Below, piece after piece: positions 52,896 to 60,738 of a DNA stretch of 64,000 nucleotides. Source of the DNA: Micromonospora peucetia (lineage in GTDB: Bacteria > Actinomycetota > Actinomycetes > Mycobacteriales > Micromonosporaceae); NCBI RefSeq assembly GCF_900091625.1, contig NZ_FMIC01000002.1, positions 5,518,001 to 5,582,000 of the forward strand, written 5' to 3'. A program made the position numbers and the translations under genes. The notes below the pieces were generated by a model. It was not told the origin of the DNA and did no database searches. It was given only the letters and a program-made list of their open reading frames with translations. How positions within the stretch are numbered: position 1 is the stretch's first letter; each line of letters begins with the position of its first letter.

Positions 52896-53515
52896 CGGCT
52901 GCCCTCGCACTGTGCCTCTACCTGCTCGGCCTGGCGTTGGCGTTCGGGTGGCGCAGCCTCGCCCAATGGCGGGCCTCCGGCGACACCGGGCTGCGGCTCG
53001 ACACCGGCCCGACCGGATCGGTCAGCTGGTGGGCCAAACTGCTGTTCATCGCCGCACTGCTGCTCGGCATCGCCGGCCCCGCCGCCGGGATCGCCGGCGC
53101 GGACCCGGTCGCCGCCCTCGACCTCGACCCGATCCGGATGGCCGGGCTGGTCCTGGCCGTCACCGGTGTGGCCGCGACCCTCGCCACCCAACTCGCGATG
53201 GGCGCCTCGTGGCGGATCGGCGTCGACCCGGACGAGCGCACCACACTGGTCACCACCGGCCCGTTCGCGCTGGCACGCAACCCCATCTTCACCGCCATGA
53301 TCGCCACCAGCCTCGGTCTCACCGCGATGGTGCCCAACCCGGTCTCACTTGCCGCCACCACTGTCCTCATCGCCTCGATCCAGCTCCAGGTCCGCGCCGT
53401 CGAAGAGCTATACCTCACCCGCACCCACGGTGGCGACTACACCGGGTACGCCGTACGCGTCGGCCGCTTCTGCCCCGGCATCGGCCGCCGCCAGCCAACA
53501 CCGGTCAACCGCTGA
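52892..53515 (+). CDS. Isoprenylcysteine carboxyl methyltransferase-like membrane protein
   Basis: The 207-residue protein has about five helices and a C-terminal ICMT-type core: GASWRIGVDPDERTTLVTTGPFALARNPIFTAMIATSLG and VRAVEELYLTRTHGGDYTGYAVRVGRFCPG. Bacterial members of the ICMT/PEMT group (NnrU-like) occur in metal-resistance operons. Coupled to the CDF gene by an ATGA overlap. Its role in metal efflux is unknown; it may modify a membrane lipid. Confidence 0.85.
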   Translation: MTAALALCLYLLGLALAFGWRSLAQWRASGDTGLRLDTGPTGSVSWWAKLLFIAALLLGIAGPAAGIAGADPVAALDLDPIRMAGLVLAVTGVAATLATQLAMGASWRIGVDPDERTTLVTTGPFALARNPIFTAMIATSLGLTAMVPNPVSLAATTVLIASIQLQVRAVEELYLTRTHGGDYTGYAVRVGRFCPGIGRRQPTPVNR

Positions 53516-53605
53516 TCGTTGGCTTTCGCTGGAAACTACGGCCGGGCCGGGTGGGGCAAAGGAATGTCAGATGCGGACAGTCACGCGCGTCAGTACATTG
53601 AGGTG

Positions 53606-54442
53606 ATGACAGGGCCCACGGTGCTGATCTCGGCCGACATGGAGGGAATCTCGGGGATCGTCCACCCGACCGAGACGAACCCGGACAGATACGACTACGA
53701 CCGCTCTCGCAGGCTGATGACGGCCGAGGTGAACGCGGCCATCCTCGGTGTGCTCGAGGCGGAGCCTGACGCAGCCGTGCTGGTGGCAGACGCCCACGGG
53801 CCCTTTCGCAACCTCCTGCCCGAGGAACTCGACCGGCGAGCACGACTCGTCCGTGGTCAGCCCCGCCCGCTGGGCATGGTGGCCGGACTCGAGTTGGGGG
53901 CCGACGCCCTGCTGTTGGTCGGATATCACGCGCGCGCTGGTTCGGGTCCAGCGGTGCTGGCCCACACGATGAGCGGTGCGGTGCTCGACGTACGGCTCAA
54001 CGGGCGGCCGACGGGCGAGATCGGCCTGAACGCCACGGTGGCGGGTCACTTCGGTGTGCCGGTGGTGCTGCTCAGCGGTGACGACGTCGCGTGCGCCGAA
54101 CTGCGCGACCTGGTCCCCGGCGCGGTGACCGTCGAGGTCAAGCACGCGCTGGGCCAGGCCGCGGCGGTGACCCTGCATCCCGGTGAGGCCCAGGAGCGCC
54201 TCCGGCGGGCAGCCACCACGGCGGTACGCCAGCGCGCACAGGTACCGCCGCTGACCCTCCCCGGTCCCATCGACGTCGAGGTCGACCTGTACAGCCCTGC
54301 GACCGTGGACCTGGCGACGCTGGTTCCCGGGTTCGCTCGCGCACCTGGCGCGCGGACGGTGACATTCACCGGCCGGGACATGGCCGAGGCGTACCGAGGG
54401 GTGCAACTGCTCGTGCAACTCGGCCAGATCAAGCCTGGCTGA
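53606..54442 (+). CDS. M55 family D-aminopeptidase (DppA-like)
   Basis: The 278-residue protein has the DppA pattern: VLISADMEGISGIV (metal Asp and Glu), MTAEVNAAILGVLEAEPDAAVLVADAHGPFRNLLPEEL (D-x-H), LLVGYHARAGSGPAVLAHTMSGAVLDVRLNGRPTGEIGLNATVAGHFGVPVVLLSGDD. It is a self-compartmentalising zinc peptidase acting on D-Ala peptides. Start ATG 53606 follows TTGAGG. No dpp transporter genes are adjacent. Confidence 0.93.
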   Translation: MTGPTVLISADMEGISGIVHPTETNPDRYDYDRSRRLMTAEVNAAILGVLEAEPDAAVLVADAHGPFRNLLPEELDRRARLVRGQPRPLGMVAGLELGADALLLVGYHARAGSGPAVLAHTMSGAVLDVRLNGRPTGEIGLNATVAGHFGVPVVLLSGDDVACAELRDLVPGAVTVEVKHALGQAAAVTLHPGEAQERLRRAATTAVRQRAQVPPLTLPGPIDVEVDLYSPATVDLATLVPGFARAPGARTVTFTGRDMAEAYRGVQLLVQLGQIKPG

Positions 54443-54573
54443 CCGTTCTCCGCAGTCACCGGCACTGACAACCGTGCGCCTGGGGCGCGCGTGATTGCCT
54501 CCAGGCTCGGGGCTTCCCGCAGGCATGAGCCGCCGAGCCGGCTGCGGATGATCTCTGGTGGTATGAATGCTGG

Positions 54574-55371
54574 GTGACGCCACAGTCAGACAGCGCGGCA
54601 CTGGCCGTTGCGGGGCACTTCGCCGGAGCCTGCGCCGATATCGTCGGCACGTCGGTCCGATCGGTGATCCTGCACGGCTCACTCGCCGGCGGCGACTTCC
54701 GCCCCGGCCGTAGTGACATCGACCTGCTCATCGTGGTTGAGGGTGGGCTACCGGACGCGCAGGTCGACGCGCTGGAGAACCTCGTACGCCGGGCCGATCT
54801 CGGCGGTGCGAGCGGCATCGATCTGCATGTCGTGGCCGCCGATGTCGCCGGCGCGCCGACCCGGATGCCGCCGATGGAGCTGCACATCGGCCGGTACGAC
54901 GGCTCATCTGTCGGGGTCGAGGTCGAGTCGCGGGTGGCCGCCGCGCCCGACCTACCGGCCGAGCTGTCCATGGCTCGCGCAGCCGGGCGCGCCCTGATCG
55001 GCGCGCAGCCGCACGACGTGATCGCGCCGGTGCGGGCCGACTGGATCCGCGAGCGGGGCAGGCACTGGCTGAAGATCTGGCGGTGCCATACCGACGACAC
55101 GGAAGACGCCGTGCACATGGTGCTCACCGCCTGCCGGATCTGGCGTTTCGCGGTCGACGGGGTGCACTCCCCCAAGTCGGAGGCTGCCCGGTGGGCCCTG
55201 AACCAGGATCCGTCGCTGACAGCGGTCGGGCAGGCCCTCCATCAGTACACAGTCGATCCGGCCGCGCCGATCGGCGAAGCCGGCATTGCCCACCTGTTGG
55301 ACACCGTGCTACGTGAGACCGCGTCCCCCTCGTCCCCTGTCAGCGGTGGTCGTTCTCCTTCAACTCGATGA
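54574..55371 (+). CDS. Aminoglycoside nucleotidyltransferase-like protein (AadA/DUF4111 type)
   Basis: The 265-residue protein carries the nucleotidyltransferase loop VILHGSLAGGDFRPGRSDIDLLIVVEGG (GS and D-x-D catalytic residues) and a helical C-terminal domain (WLKIWRCHTDDTEDAVHMVLTACRIWRFAVDG, SKSEAARWALNQDP-like) as in ANT(3'')/AadA and DUF4111 proteins. It may adenylylate an aminoglycoside, or another hydroxyl compound. Start GTG 54574. Its end overlaps the convergent SnoaL gene by about 30 bases. Confidence 0.87.
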   Translation: MTPQSDSAALAVAGHFAGACADIVGTSVRSVILHGSLAGGDFRPGRSDIDLLIVVEGGLPDAQVDALENLVRRADLGGASGIDLHVVAADVAGAPTRMPPMELHIGRYDGSSVGVEVESRVAAAPDLPAELSMARAAGRALIGAQPHDVIAPVRADWIRERGRHWLKIWRCHTDDTEDAVHMVLTACRIWRFAVDGVHSPKSEAARWALNQDPSLTAVGQALHQYTVDPAAPIGEAGIAHLLDTVLRETASPSSPVSGGRSPSTR

Positions 55372-55705
55372 CCCAGGCGCGCCGCTCGGCGATCCTGCCG
55401 TCACGCATGACGAACACCTCGGCCATCGACATGCGCATCTCCTCGCCGTTGTCGCGCCGCACCGAGCCGATGAGCTCCGCCATGACCGTGTCGCCCTGCT
55501 CCACCATGCGTACGACCTCCAGGTGGGGCGGCGGCACGAAACCCGGCCCCTCGATCGCGGCGTCGTACGCCTCCTTGCCCTTGAGGTTGAAGGCGCCGAA
55601 CACCGTCCACTCGATGTCGTCGGTGAGGCAGGACAGGATCTGCGCGTGGTCGTTCTTGCGGAAACCGTCCAAGTAGGTCTCGACGGTCTGGGTGTTACGT
55701 GACAT
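55340..55705 (-). CDS. SnoaL-like (NTF2-fold) protein
   Basis: The 121-residue protein begins TQTVETYLDGFRKNDHAQILSCLTDDIEWTVFGAFNLKGKEAYDAAI and ends MSMAEVFVMRDGRIAERRAWVIEL, typical of SnoaL/ketosteroid-isomerase-like single-domain proteins. Function unknown; could be an isomerase or stress protein. Confidence 0.87.
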   Translation of the reverse strand: MSRNTQTVETYLDGFRKNDHAQILSCLTDDIEWTVFGAFNLKGKEAYDAAIEGPGFVPPPHLEVVRMVEQGDTVMAELIGSVRRDNGEEMRMSMAEVFVMRDGRIAERRAWVIELKENDHR

Positions 55706-55811
55706 GGGCGGTGTCCCCTCGTCCTCGGCGGGCCTGCCCGATGGCAGACCCGCCGAAGCTAACCCGGCGGTACGACAGCAGGCCCGTGGGACGCGCCGGC
55801 CGGCACGGATC

Positions 55812-56258
55812 TCAGGACGGGGCCTGCCGGGACCGGTGGTTGGTGTGCTTGCGGGCCGCGAAGTCGTACGCCTCGGTCAGCAGCCGCCGCACCGTGTCCA
55901 CGGTCGCCTCGCCGGGGTTCACCACGCACACCCAGTGTTGCCGGGCGTAGACCGGATGCGGCAGGACGGTGTCCGTCACGGTGTGGTCGATGTCGCCGTC
56001 CGACCCGTGCCGCCGTGGAAACAGCGCGCCGTACGCCGACCGGGTCAGCCCGATGTTGAGCCGCCACGCGTCCGGCCTGCTCAGCGCGGAGGCGTCGTCG
56101 TAGTGGTCGCCGGTCACGATCGTCGCGAACGGCAGCTGCCGATCGGCGGGCAGATCCCGGTCGGGGTCGTAGATGAAGAAGGTGTCCCCGTTCGCCTCGA
56201 GGGTGTCAACCCCGTCGAAGGTCTCGCAGACGTACCGCGTCATGTCCTCAACGTCCAT
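55812..56258 (-). CDS. DUF6194 family protein
   Basis: The 148-residue protein reads MTRYVCETFDGVDTLEANGDTFFIYDPDRDLPADRQLPFATIVTGDHYDDASALSRPDAWRLNIGL, then HPVYARQHWVCVVNPGEATVDTVRRLLTEAYDFAARKH, matching the DUF6194 family of small soluble actinobacterial proteins as I recall. Function unknown. A small AT-rich palindrome TTTCA-T-TGAAA lies about 14 bases before the start codon. Confidence 0.82.
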   Translation of the reverse strand: MDVEDMTRYVCETFDGVDTLEANGDTFFIYDPDRDLPADRQLPFATIVTGDHYDDASALSRPDAWRLNIGLTRSAYGALFPRRHGSDGDIDHTVTDTVLPHPVYARQHWVCVVNPGEATVDTVRRLLTEAYDFAARKHTNHRSRQAPS

Positions 56259-56361
56259 GCCTCAATTTTTTCATTGAAATGCTTGTTGAGGCTTACGCCC
56301 CATTTCTGTCATCTCCAGATGGGAATCCCTCAAATCCGGGCACAACCCGGCCGGTCACGTC

Positions 56362-56424
56362 GGGGTTGTCGCGACGCGTCGTGCGGTGTTGTTCACGGGT
56401 CAGGGCTCGCAGCGCGCCGGTCAC
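56362..56424 (+). pseudogene. Fragment of an acyltransferase (FabD or PKS AT domain)
   Basis: One frame reads RRAVLFTGQGSQRAGH, the strongly conserved opening of malonyl/acyl transferase domains (F-T-G-Q-G-S-Q-R-x-G-M). The match ends at once where the next fragment begins in another frame, so only about 15-20 residues of the domain survive. Confidence 0.5.
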
Positions 56425-56631
56425 CAACCCGCTGTCCGGTACGCCCACCGGCGACCTTCCCGACGCCGGGAAGGGTCTGACCGGGCTCGCCGAGCGGGTG
56501 GCCCTCGCTGGCGGCACCATCGAGCACGGCGTCGCCAGCGGGTCCTTCCGGCTGACCAGCCGACTATCCTGGCCGGCGTGACGTCAGGCCCGATCCGGGC
56601 GCTGCTCGCCCACGACACCGACGACGGCTGA
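56417..56631 (+). pseudogene. Remnant of a histidine kinase C-terminus and response regulator N-terminus
   Basis: From 56417 to 56581 the frame reads NPLSGTPTGDLPDAGKGLTGLAERVALAGGTIEHG, then SFRLTSRLSWPA and a stop: the G2 box and end of a NarL-type kinase. Overlapping that stop as GTGA, a second frame (56578-56631) starts VTSGPIRALLAHDTDDG, the first strand of a receiver domain, and stops. The kinase-regulator order and coupling are kept but both genes are mere stumps. Confidence 0.62.
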
Positions 56632-56668
56632 GGGCGGCACGGGCAAACCGTGCCGGTGCCGCCCTCAG
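56628..56668. terminator. Hairpin after the regulator stump and Ddn-hemerythrin gene
   Basis: CTGAGGGCGGCAC (56628-56640) pairs with GTGCCGCCCTCAG (56656-56668); the loop itself can pair (GGCACGG with CCGTGCC). It lies at the stop of the convergent Ddn-hemerythrin gene, four bases after it. Confidence 0.75.
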
Positions 56669-56671
56669 TCG

Positions 56672-57511
56672 CTACGCCTGGTCGGTGCCGTCGAGGACGG
56701 GGATGAGCTGCTCCTCCTCGTACGCCAGGTGGGCCTCCAGTTCGGTGGTGAGACGCTCGACCTCCCGGCGGGCCTCGGCCGGGTCGGCGTCGGGGTCGCC
56801 GATCACCTGTTGGAGGCGTTCGACGAGCGCCGCGATGCGACGGTGTTCCTCGCGCAGCCGCGCCAGCGTCGGGGCGAGGTCCGGACGTTGCCCCTCCAGC
56901 CCGGCGAACATCCCCGCGTCCTCGTTGCGGTGGTGGTGGTGCAGGCCCTGGCAGACGGTCAGGCAGTTCACCCGCAGCTGGGCACCCAGACCCGCACCGG
57001 AGCGGGCCACCTCGTCGCGGATCAGTGCCAGTTCCCGGCGGAACGCGTCGTGGACCAGCTTGAGCGCCGCGCCCCACGACGGCGCCTCCGGCGGCCCGCC
57101 AGCTACCTGGTGCAACGCCACCACGGGAATCACCCGGGACGTCTTCGCCTGGTACGCGGCCCAACCCGGATCGGCCTCCACGGCCCGGGCGAAGATCTCG
57201 TCGCGTTCGGCGCCGGTCAGCACCTCCGCGCGCGCCTGGTAGGTGAAGACCCCGTCCTCGACGGTGGCGGACGGGTCGGCGAGGAGGTTGTGGTACCAGG
57301 CCGGGTGCCTCGGGGCGCCACCGGCGGAGGCGATGACAAGGATGCGTTGCTCACCGTCGGGCAGGTAGCCGACCGGGGTGGTGTGCGGGGCGCCGGAGCG
57401 GGCGCCGGTGGTGGTGAGCAGGATCAGCCGGGCCCCCTCGAAGGGCCCGCCTACCCGGCCGGAATTGGCGCGGAACTCGTCGATGATCTGCTGGTTGAAG
57501 TCGTTGGGCAA
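56672..57511 (-). CDS. Fusion of F420-dependent nitroreductase (Ddn-like) and hemerythrin (HHE) domain
   Basis: TTG 57511 gives 279 residues starting LPNDFNQQIIDEFRANSGRVGGPFEGARLILLTTTGARSGAPHTTPVGYLPDGEQRILVIASAGGAPRHPAWYHNLLADPSATVEDG, the full deazaflavin-dependent nitroreductase module (about 1-135). A helical HHE/hemerythrin domain follows (VHDAFRRELALIRDEVA, QGLHHHHRNEDAGMF, LREEHRRIAALVERLQQVIG, LEAHLAYEEEQLIPVL), with His and Glu residues for a di-iron site. One protein thus joins F420H2-based reduction with an O2/NO-binding type of domain. Longer in-frame starts exist but lack homology. Confidence 0.9.
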   Translation of the reverse strand: MPNDFNQQIIDEFRANSGRVGGPFEGARLILLTTTGARSGAPHTTPVGYLPDGEQRILVIASAGGAPRHPAWYHNLLADPSATVEDGVFTYQARAEVLTGAERDEIFARAVEADPGWAAYQAKTSRVIPVVALHQVAGGPPEAPSWGAALKLVHDAFRRELALIRDEVARSGAGLGAQLRVNCLTVCQGLHHHHRNEDAGMFAGLEGQRPDLAPTLARLREEHRRIAALVERLQQVIGDPDADPAEARREVERLTTELEAHLAYEEEQLIPVLDGTDQA

Positions 57512-58139
57512 TGCTCTGCTCTCTGCTCGGCAGGAGGATGCGGCCACGGTGGATCGCCCGCCCGGCGACCGGTGGCGGCAAGGACGCGGGTACGCCGGCG
57601 TACGACCGGCGTGGACGGTGGGGAATGCGAGAGGAGATGTGCGCTGCGGTGGACGTGGCGTCGACACCGGCAGGTGCGGGGCGTCGGCGGGCCGCGGGCC
57701 CGCCCCCGGCTCAACTGATGGCCGGGTGCCCTGTCCGCTTGTGGCCCATGGCCGACCCGGCAGTCACGGGTTCGACCCTAGTGCGGGTGGCGACGGCGGG
57801 CAAGCGCCATCCGGGTTGCCGGAGTCGGGGTGTTGGTAGCCGTTGCTCTGACCGCCAGGGCGCGGGCAGGGCCGAACGGTTACCGGTCGCGCCCGTTGTC
57901 GACGACCGTGCGGAGCTGTCAAACCAGACACCTCACACCAGACTGCGAATATGCAGACCGACAACCTGCTGGCGTACGCCGGTCAGGTCAGTGGGCGGCC
58001 CGACGACGGCCACCTGCCGTTCGACCTGGTCGTCTCCCCCGCTGCCGAGGTGCTGCGGTGGCTGACCGGTCGGGGCGAGTTGCCCGGTCAGGCCCGGCGC
58101 GCGTCCTGGGCGTGGCGGGCGGCGGTGGACTGACCGGGG
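57512..58139. other. Gap with one small possible gene
   Basis: About 440 bases upstream of the Ddn-hemerythrin start show no recognised gene. A GGGTTCGACCC motif near 57767 resembles a tRNA T-arm but has no cloverleaf around it. The only candidate coding frame is the 60-codon one at 57951. Confidence 0.5.
57951..58133 (+). CDS. Small hypothetical protein (60 aa)
   Basis: ATG 57951 begins MQTDNLLAYAGQVSGRPDDGHLPFDLVVSPAAEVLRWL and ends 60 residues on. It has ordinary composition and good codon bias but no strong ribosome site or known family. It converges on the DUF1992 gene with six bases between. It could be real or the tail of an eroded gene. Confidence 0.4.
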   Translation: MQTDNLLAYAGQVSGRPDDGHLPFDLVVSPAAEVLRWLTGRGELPGQARRASWAWRAAVD

Positions 58140-58607
58140 CTACACCGCCCGGCGGCGCCAGGGCGGTAGCCAGCCTCGCCGACGCGACGGAGCCGACGGA
58201 GCCGGTGCCGGGAACGAGGCGACGGCCTCCCGCTCGGAGCGCCAGCCGCGGAGCACGTTGTCGGCGCTGACCGGGCGCACCGAGACCCGGGGGCCGATGG
58301 GCGTGCGCAGCCAGGAGACGATCTGGGCGTTGAGGTCGGCGACGAACGCGCGTACGGATTCCTCGGTCGGCAGGTCCCGCACGTCGTCGGGCAGCTGCTC
58401 GATCCGGCGGCGCAGTCGCAGTGGCGTCGGCAGCAGCAGATCGGTGGGGATCTTCTCCCGCTCCAGGAAGCTCTTGATCCACCACGACTCGTCGTACGGC
58501 TGGCCACTGCCGGGAATGGGCTTGCCCATGCCCGGGAGGTTGTCGAACTCGCCCTGCTCCTGCGCCGCGCGGATCCGCGCCTCGACCGACGCTTCCCAGC
58601 TGTCCAC
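58140..58607 (-). CDS. DUF1992 (DnaJ-homologue subfamily C28-like) protein
   Basis: GTG 58607, with GGAGG nine bases upstream, gives 155 residues. The opening SWEASVEARIRAAQEQGEFDNLPGMGKPIPGSGQPYDESWWIKSFLEREKIPTDLLLP is the DUF1992 signature (E-F-x-N-L-P-G-x-G-K-P). The last 40 residues are basic. The family is related to DNAJC28; function in bacteria is unknown. Confidence 0.9.
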   Translation of the reverse strand: MDSWEASVEARIRAAQEQGEFDNLPGMGKPIPGSGQPYDESWWIKSFLEREKIPTDLLLPTPLRLRRRIEQLPDDVRDLPTEESVRAFVADLNAQIVSWLRTPIGPRVSVRPVSADNVLRGWRSEREAVASFPAPAPSAPSRRRGWLPPWRRRAV

Positions 58608-58668
58608 CTGCCGACACCTCCCCGGTCCCCACGGTAACGCGGCCACCCGTTTCGGGGCCGACGCAAGC

Positions 58669-59235
58669 TCAGCGCCCCGACCGGGACGGGCATTCCTGGG
58701 CGGGTTCGGCCCAGCGGGCGTGCCGGTGGCCGTCGCGGGGAAACGGCGGCCGGGCCGGCAGCACCTCCTGGAAGGGGTAGCCGGCCTTCTCCGCGACCCG
58801 GCAGGATGCCGGGTTGTCGATCTGGTGCATCAGGTCCAGCCGCCGCAAGCCGGCCAACCGGGCGAACGCCCATTCGGTGACCGCCGTCAGGGCGCGCGGG
58901 GCGACGCCCCTGCCCCGGGCCGGCGCGGCGGTCCAGTAGCCGACCTCGGCGTCCTCGCCGCCCTCGGTGACGTTCTTGAGGATCACCTGTGCCACCAGGG
59001 TTTCGCCGGTCGGCGACGGCTCGAGCACAGCGAAGCTGAACCGGTGTCCGTCGTCCCAGTCCCGGCGCGCCGCGGTCAGGAACCGGCGCGCCTCGGCGAT
59101 CGTGGTCACCGGCGCCCGGGTCCAGCGCCGCAGCACCGGGTCGCGGTACGCGGCGATCAGGGCGGTGGCGTCGTCGTCGCGCCAGGGACGCAGTAGGAGT
59201 TCCGGCAGGGTCGGGGTGGGCGGGGCGCACAGCAT
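58669..59235 (-). CDS. GNAT-family N-acetyltransferase (RimJ/RimL-like)
   Basis: The 188-residue protein (ATG 59235) reads LLLRPWRDDDATALIAAYRDPVLRRWTRAPVTTIAEARRFL, VGYWTAAPARGRGVAPRALTAVTEWAFARLAGLRRLDLMHQIDNPASCRVAEKAGYPFQEVL. This is the Acetyltransf_3 (RimJ/L-like) layout, with the R-G-R-G-V-A acetyl-CoA loop. Substrate unknown. Confidence 0.92.
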   Translation of the reverse strand: MLCAPPTPTLPELLLRPWRDDDATALIAAYRDPVLRRWTRAPVTTIAEARRFLTAARRDWDDGHRFSFAVLEPSPTGETLVAQVILKNVTEGGEDAEVGYWTAAPARGRGVAPRALTAVTEWAFARLAGLRRLDLMHQIDNPASCRVAEKAGYPFQEVLPARPPFPRDGHRHARWAEPAQECPSRSGR

Positions 59236-59314
59236 CGGCACAGTGTGCCGGCGTCGACGTCGGCGGTGGGGGCGGGCGGTGACGCCGGGCCGGTCGTGAC
59301 GGGCCCGGCGGTCG

Positions 59315-59790
59315 CTGGGCGACGCCGAGCCCGGCGGCCGGCTCACCCAGACCTGGTACGCCGACGCCGCGGAACTGCCCGACCTGCTCGGCTCCGACGC
59401 CACCTACCTGTACCACCGGGGCGATCCGCTGTACCCGTTCGGCCACAGGCTCAGCTGCACCCGCTTCGACTACGCTGGCCCGCGGTTGAGCGCGGCCAAG
59501 GCGACTGCTTGCCGGTGTCCGCTCCGGTGAGCCGGCCGAGCCGACTGCGGGCGAGGAGGTCGAGGGTGAGCGTCGAGGTCACCAACGCCGGCGACCGGCC
59601 CGGCGAGGAGCTCGTGCAGCTCTGCACCCGGCAGCGGCGCTCCCGCGGCGAGCAGCCCCTGCGCCAGCTGCGCAACTTCGCCCGGATCAGCCTCGCACCC
59701 GGGCAGCGGCAGGTGGTCCGGGTGGTCGACACCCTGGTCGTACGCGGCGACGAGGCCACCGCCGACGACCGGACGGCTGGAGCGCCACCC
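59315..59790 (+). pseudogene. Remnant of a GH3 beta-glucosidase C-terminus, frameshifted
   Basis: One frame (to 59530) reads GDAEPGGRLTQTWYADAAEL, then YLYHRGDPLYPFGHRLSCTRFDY, matching the end of the GH3 C-terminal domain (Y-P-F-G-H-G-L-S-Y-T-x-F). After a stop, another frame (from about 59566) reads VSVEVTNAGDRPGEELVQLC, RQLRNFARISLAPGQRQVV: the fibronectin-III-like domain that follows in GH3 enzymes. The N-terminal barrel is missing. Clearly a decayed gene. Confidence 0.75.
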
Positions 59791-60103
59791 GGACGTGTCG
59801 GGACTGATCGTGCAGAACGAGGCCGCCGTGGGCCCGGTGCTGGCCACGCTGCCCGCCCTGGGCCGCCGGGTGCCACAGGACGTGTCGGTGGTCGCCGTCT
59901 GCCCGGAGCAGTTCGCCGAGCAGGCCAGCCCGATGCTCACCGCCGTGCCGGTCCCCGCCGAGGAGATCGGCACGCGGGCCGTCGCGCTGCTGATGCGCAA
60001 GCTCGGCGACGAGGCAGTGCCGGAGGTAACCCTGCTGGAACCCCGGCTGACGGTACGCGACAGCACCGCCGTCCCCGCCCCGGCGGTGGAGGCCGGCCGG
60101 TGA
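59775..60103 (+). pseudogene. Remnant of a LacI-family regulator C-terminus
   Basis: The frame reads RLERHPDVSGLIVQNEAAVGPVLATLPALGRRVPQDVSVVAVCPEQFAEQ, then LTAVPVPAEEIGTRAVALLM and RLTVRDSTAVPAPA: about 105 residues of the periplasmic-binding-like sensor half of a LacI regulator, fused abruptly to the GH3 debris. The HTH half is gone. The rest of the 984-base gap (59236-60219) has no intact gene. Confidence 0.72.
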
Positions 60104-60219
60104 CCGCCGGGCCGACCGCATCGTCGACACCGCCCCGCCATCCGCTGGGAGACGCGTTCTCACCTTCGACGCGCTCGCCGCTGGAAATGGCCTTCGGCAC
60201 GCGGGGCTGACCCCGGTGG

Positions 60220-60729
60220 TCAGAGCGCGTCGGGCCGGCCGAGCGCGGGATGTCGCTCGCCGGGGCCGGCGTGCCAGACGGGGGCTTCCTCGCGCAGTGT
60301 GGTGTCGATGCGCAGCCGCGCCCACTCGTCGATCTCCGGCAGGTCGGCCGGGTCGAACCAGGCCACCTCGGTGGACTCGTCGTCGTTGACCCCCGGCTCG
60401 CCGCCCACCGCCCGGCACCGGAACCACACGTTCAGGTACTCGCAGGCGTCGCCGTTGGGGTAGACGACCCGGTGCGTGGCGACGCCGGCGACTCGCTCGA
60501 TGCGCACGTGCACGCCGGTCTCCTCGTACACCTCCCGCAGGACGGCGTCGGCGGGCTGCTCGCCGGGGTCGATCTGGCCGGCGGGCAGCGACCAGCGGCC
60601 GTTGTCGGCGCGCCGGGCCAGCAGCACCCGCCCGGCGTCGTCGCGGACGACCGCGCTGACTCCGGGCAGCAGGAGCAGGTCGCGGCCTACGTGGGCGCGC
60701 AGCCTGGCGACGTACGGGGAGACGGCCAC
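60220..60729 (-). CDS. NUDIX hydrolase
   Basis: The 169-residue protein has the Nudix box GQIDPGEQPADAVLREVYEETGV (G-x5-E-x7-R-E-U-x-E-E-x-G-U, complete) after LLPGVSAVVRDDAGRVLLARRADNGRWSLPA. It hydrolyses a nucleoside diphosphate-linked substrate, possibly oxidised nucleotides. Start GTG 60729. It follows the SDR gene by nine bases on the same strand and may be the last gene of that operon. Confidence 0.94.
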   Translation of the reverse strand: MAVSPYVARLRAHVGRDLLLLPGVSAVVRDDAGRVLLARRADNGRWSLPAGQIDPGEQPADAVLREVYEETGVHVRIERVAGVATHRVVYPNGDACEYLNVWFRCRAVGGEPGVNDDESTEVAWFDPADLPEIDEWARLRIDTTLREEAPVWHAGPGERHPALGRPDAL

Positions 60730-60738
60730 CCGGTCACG

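Noticed and set aside
57760..57780. GGGTTCGACCC, another T-arm-like motif
   Set aside because: No cloverleaf can be built from the flanking bases and there is no CCA or D-arm candidate.
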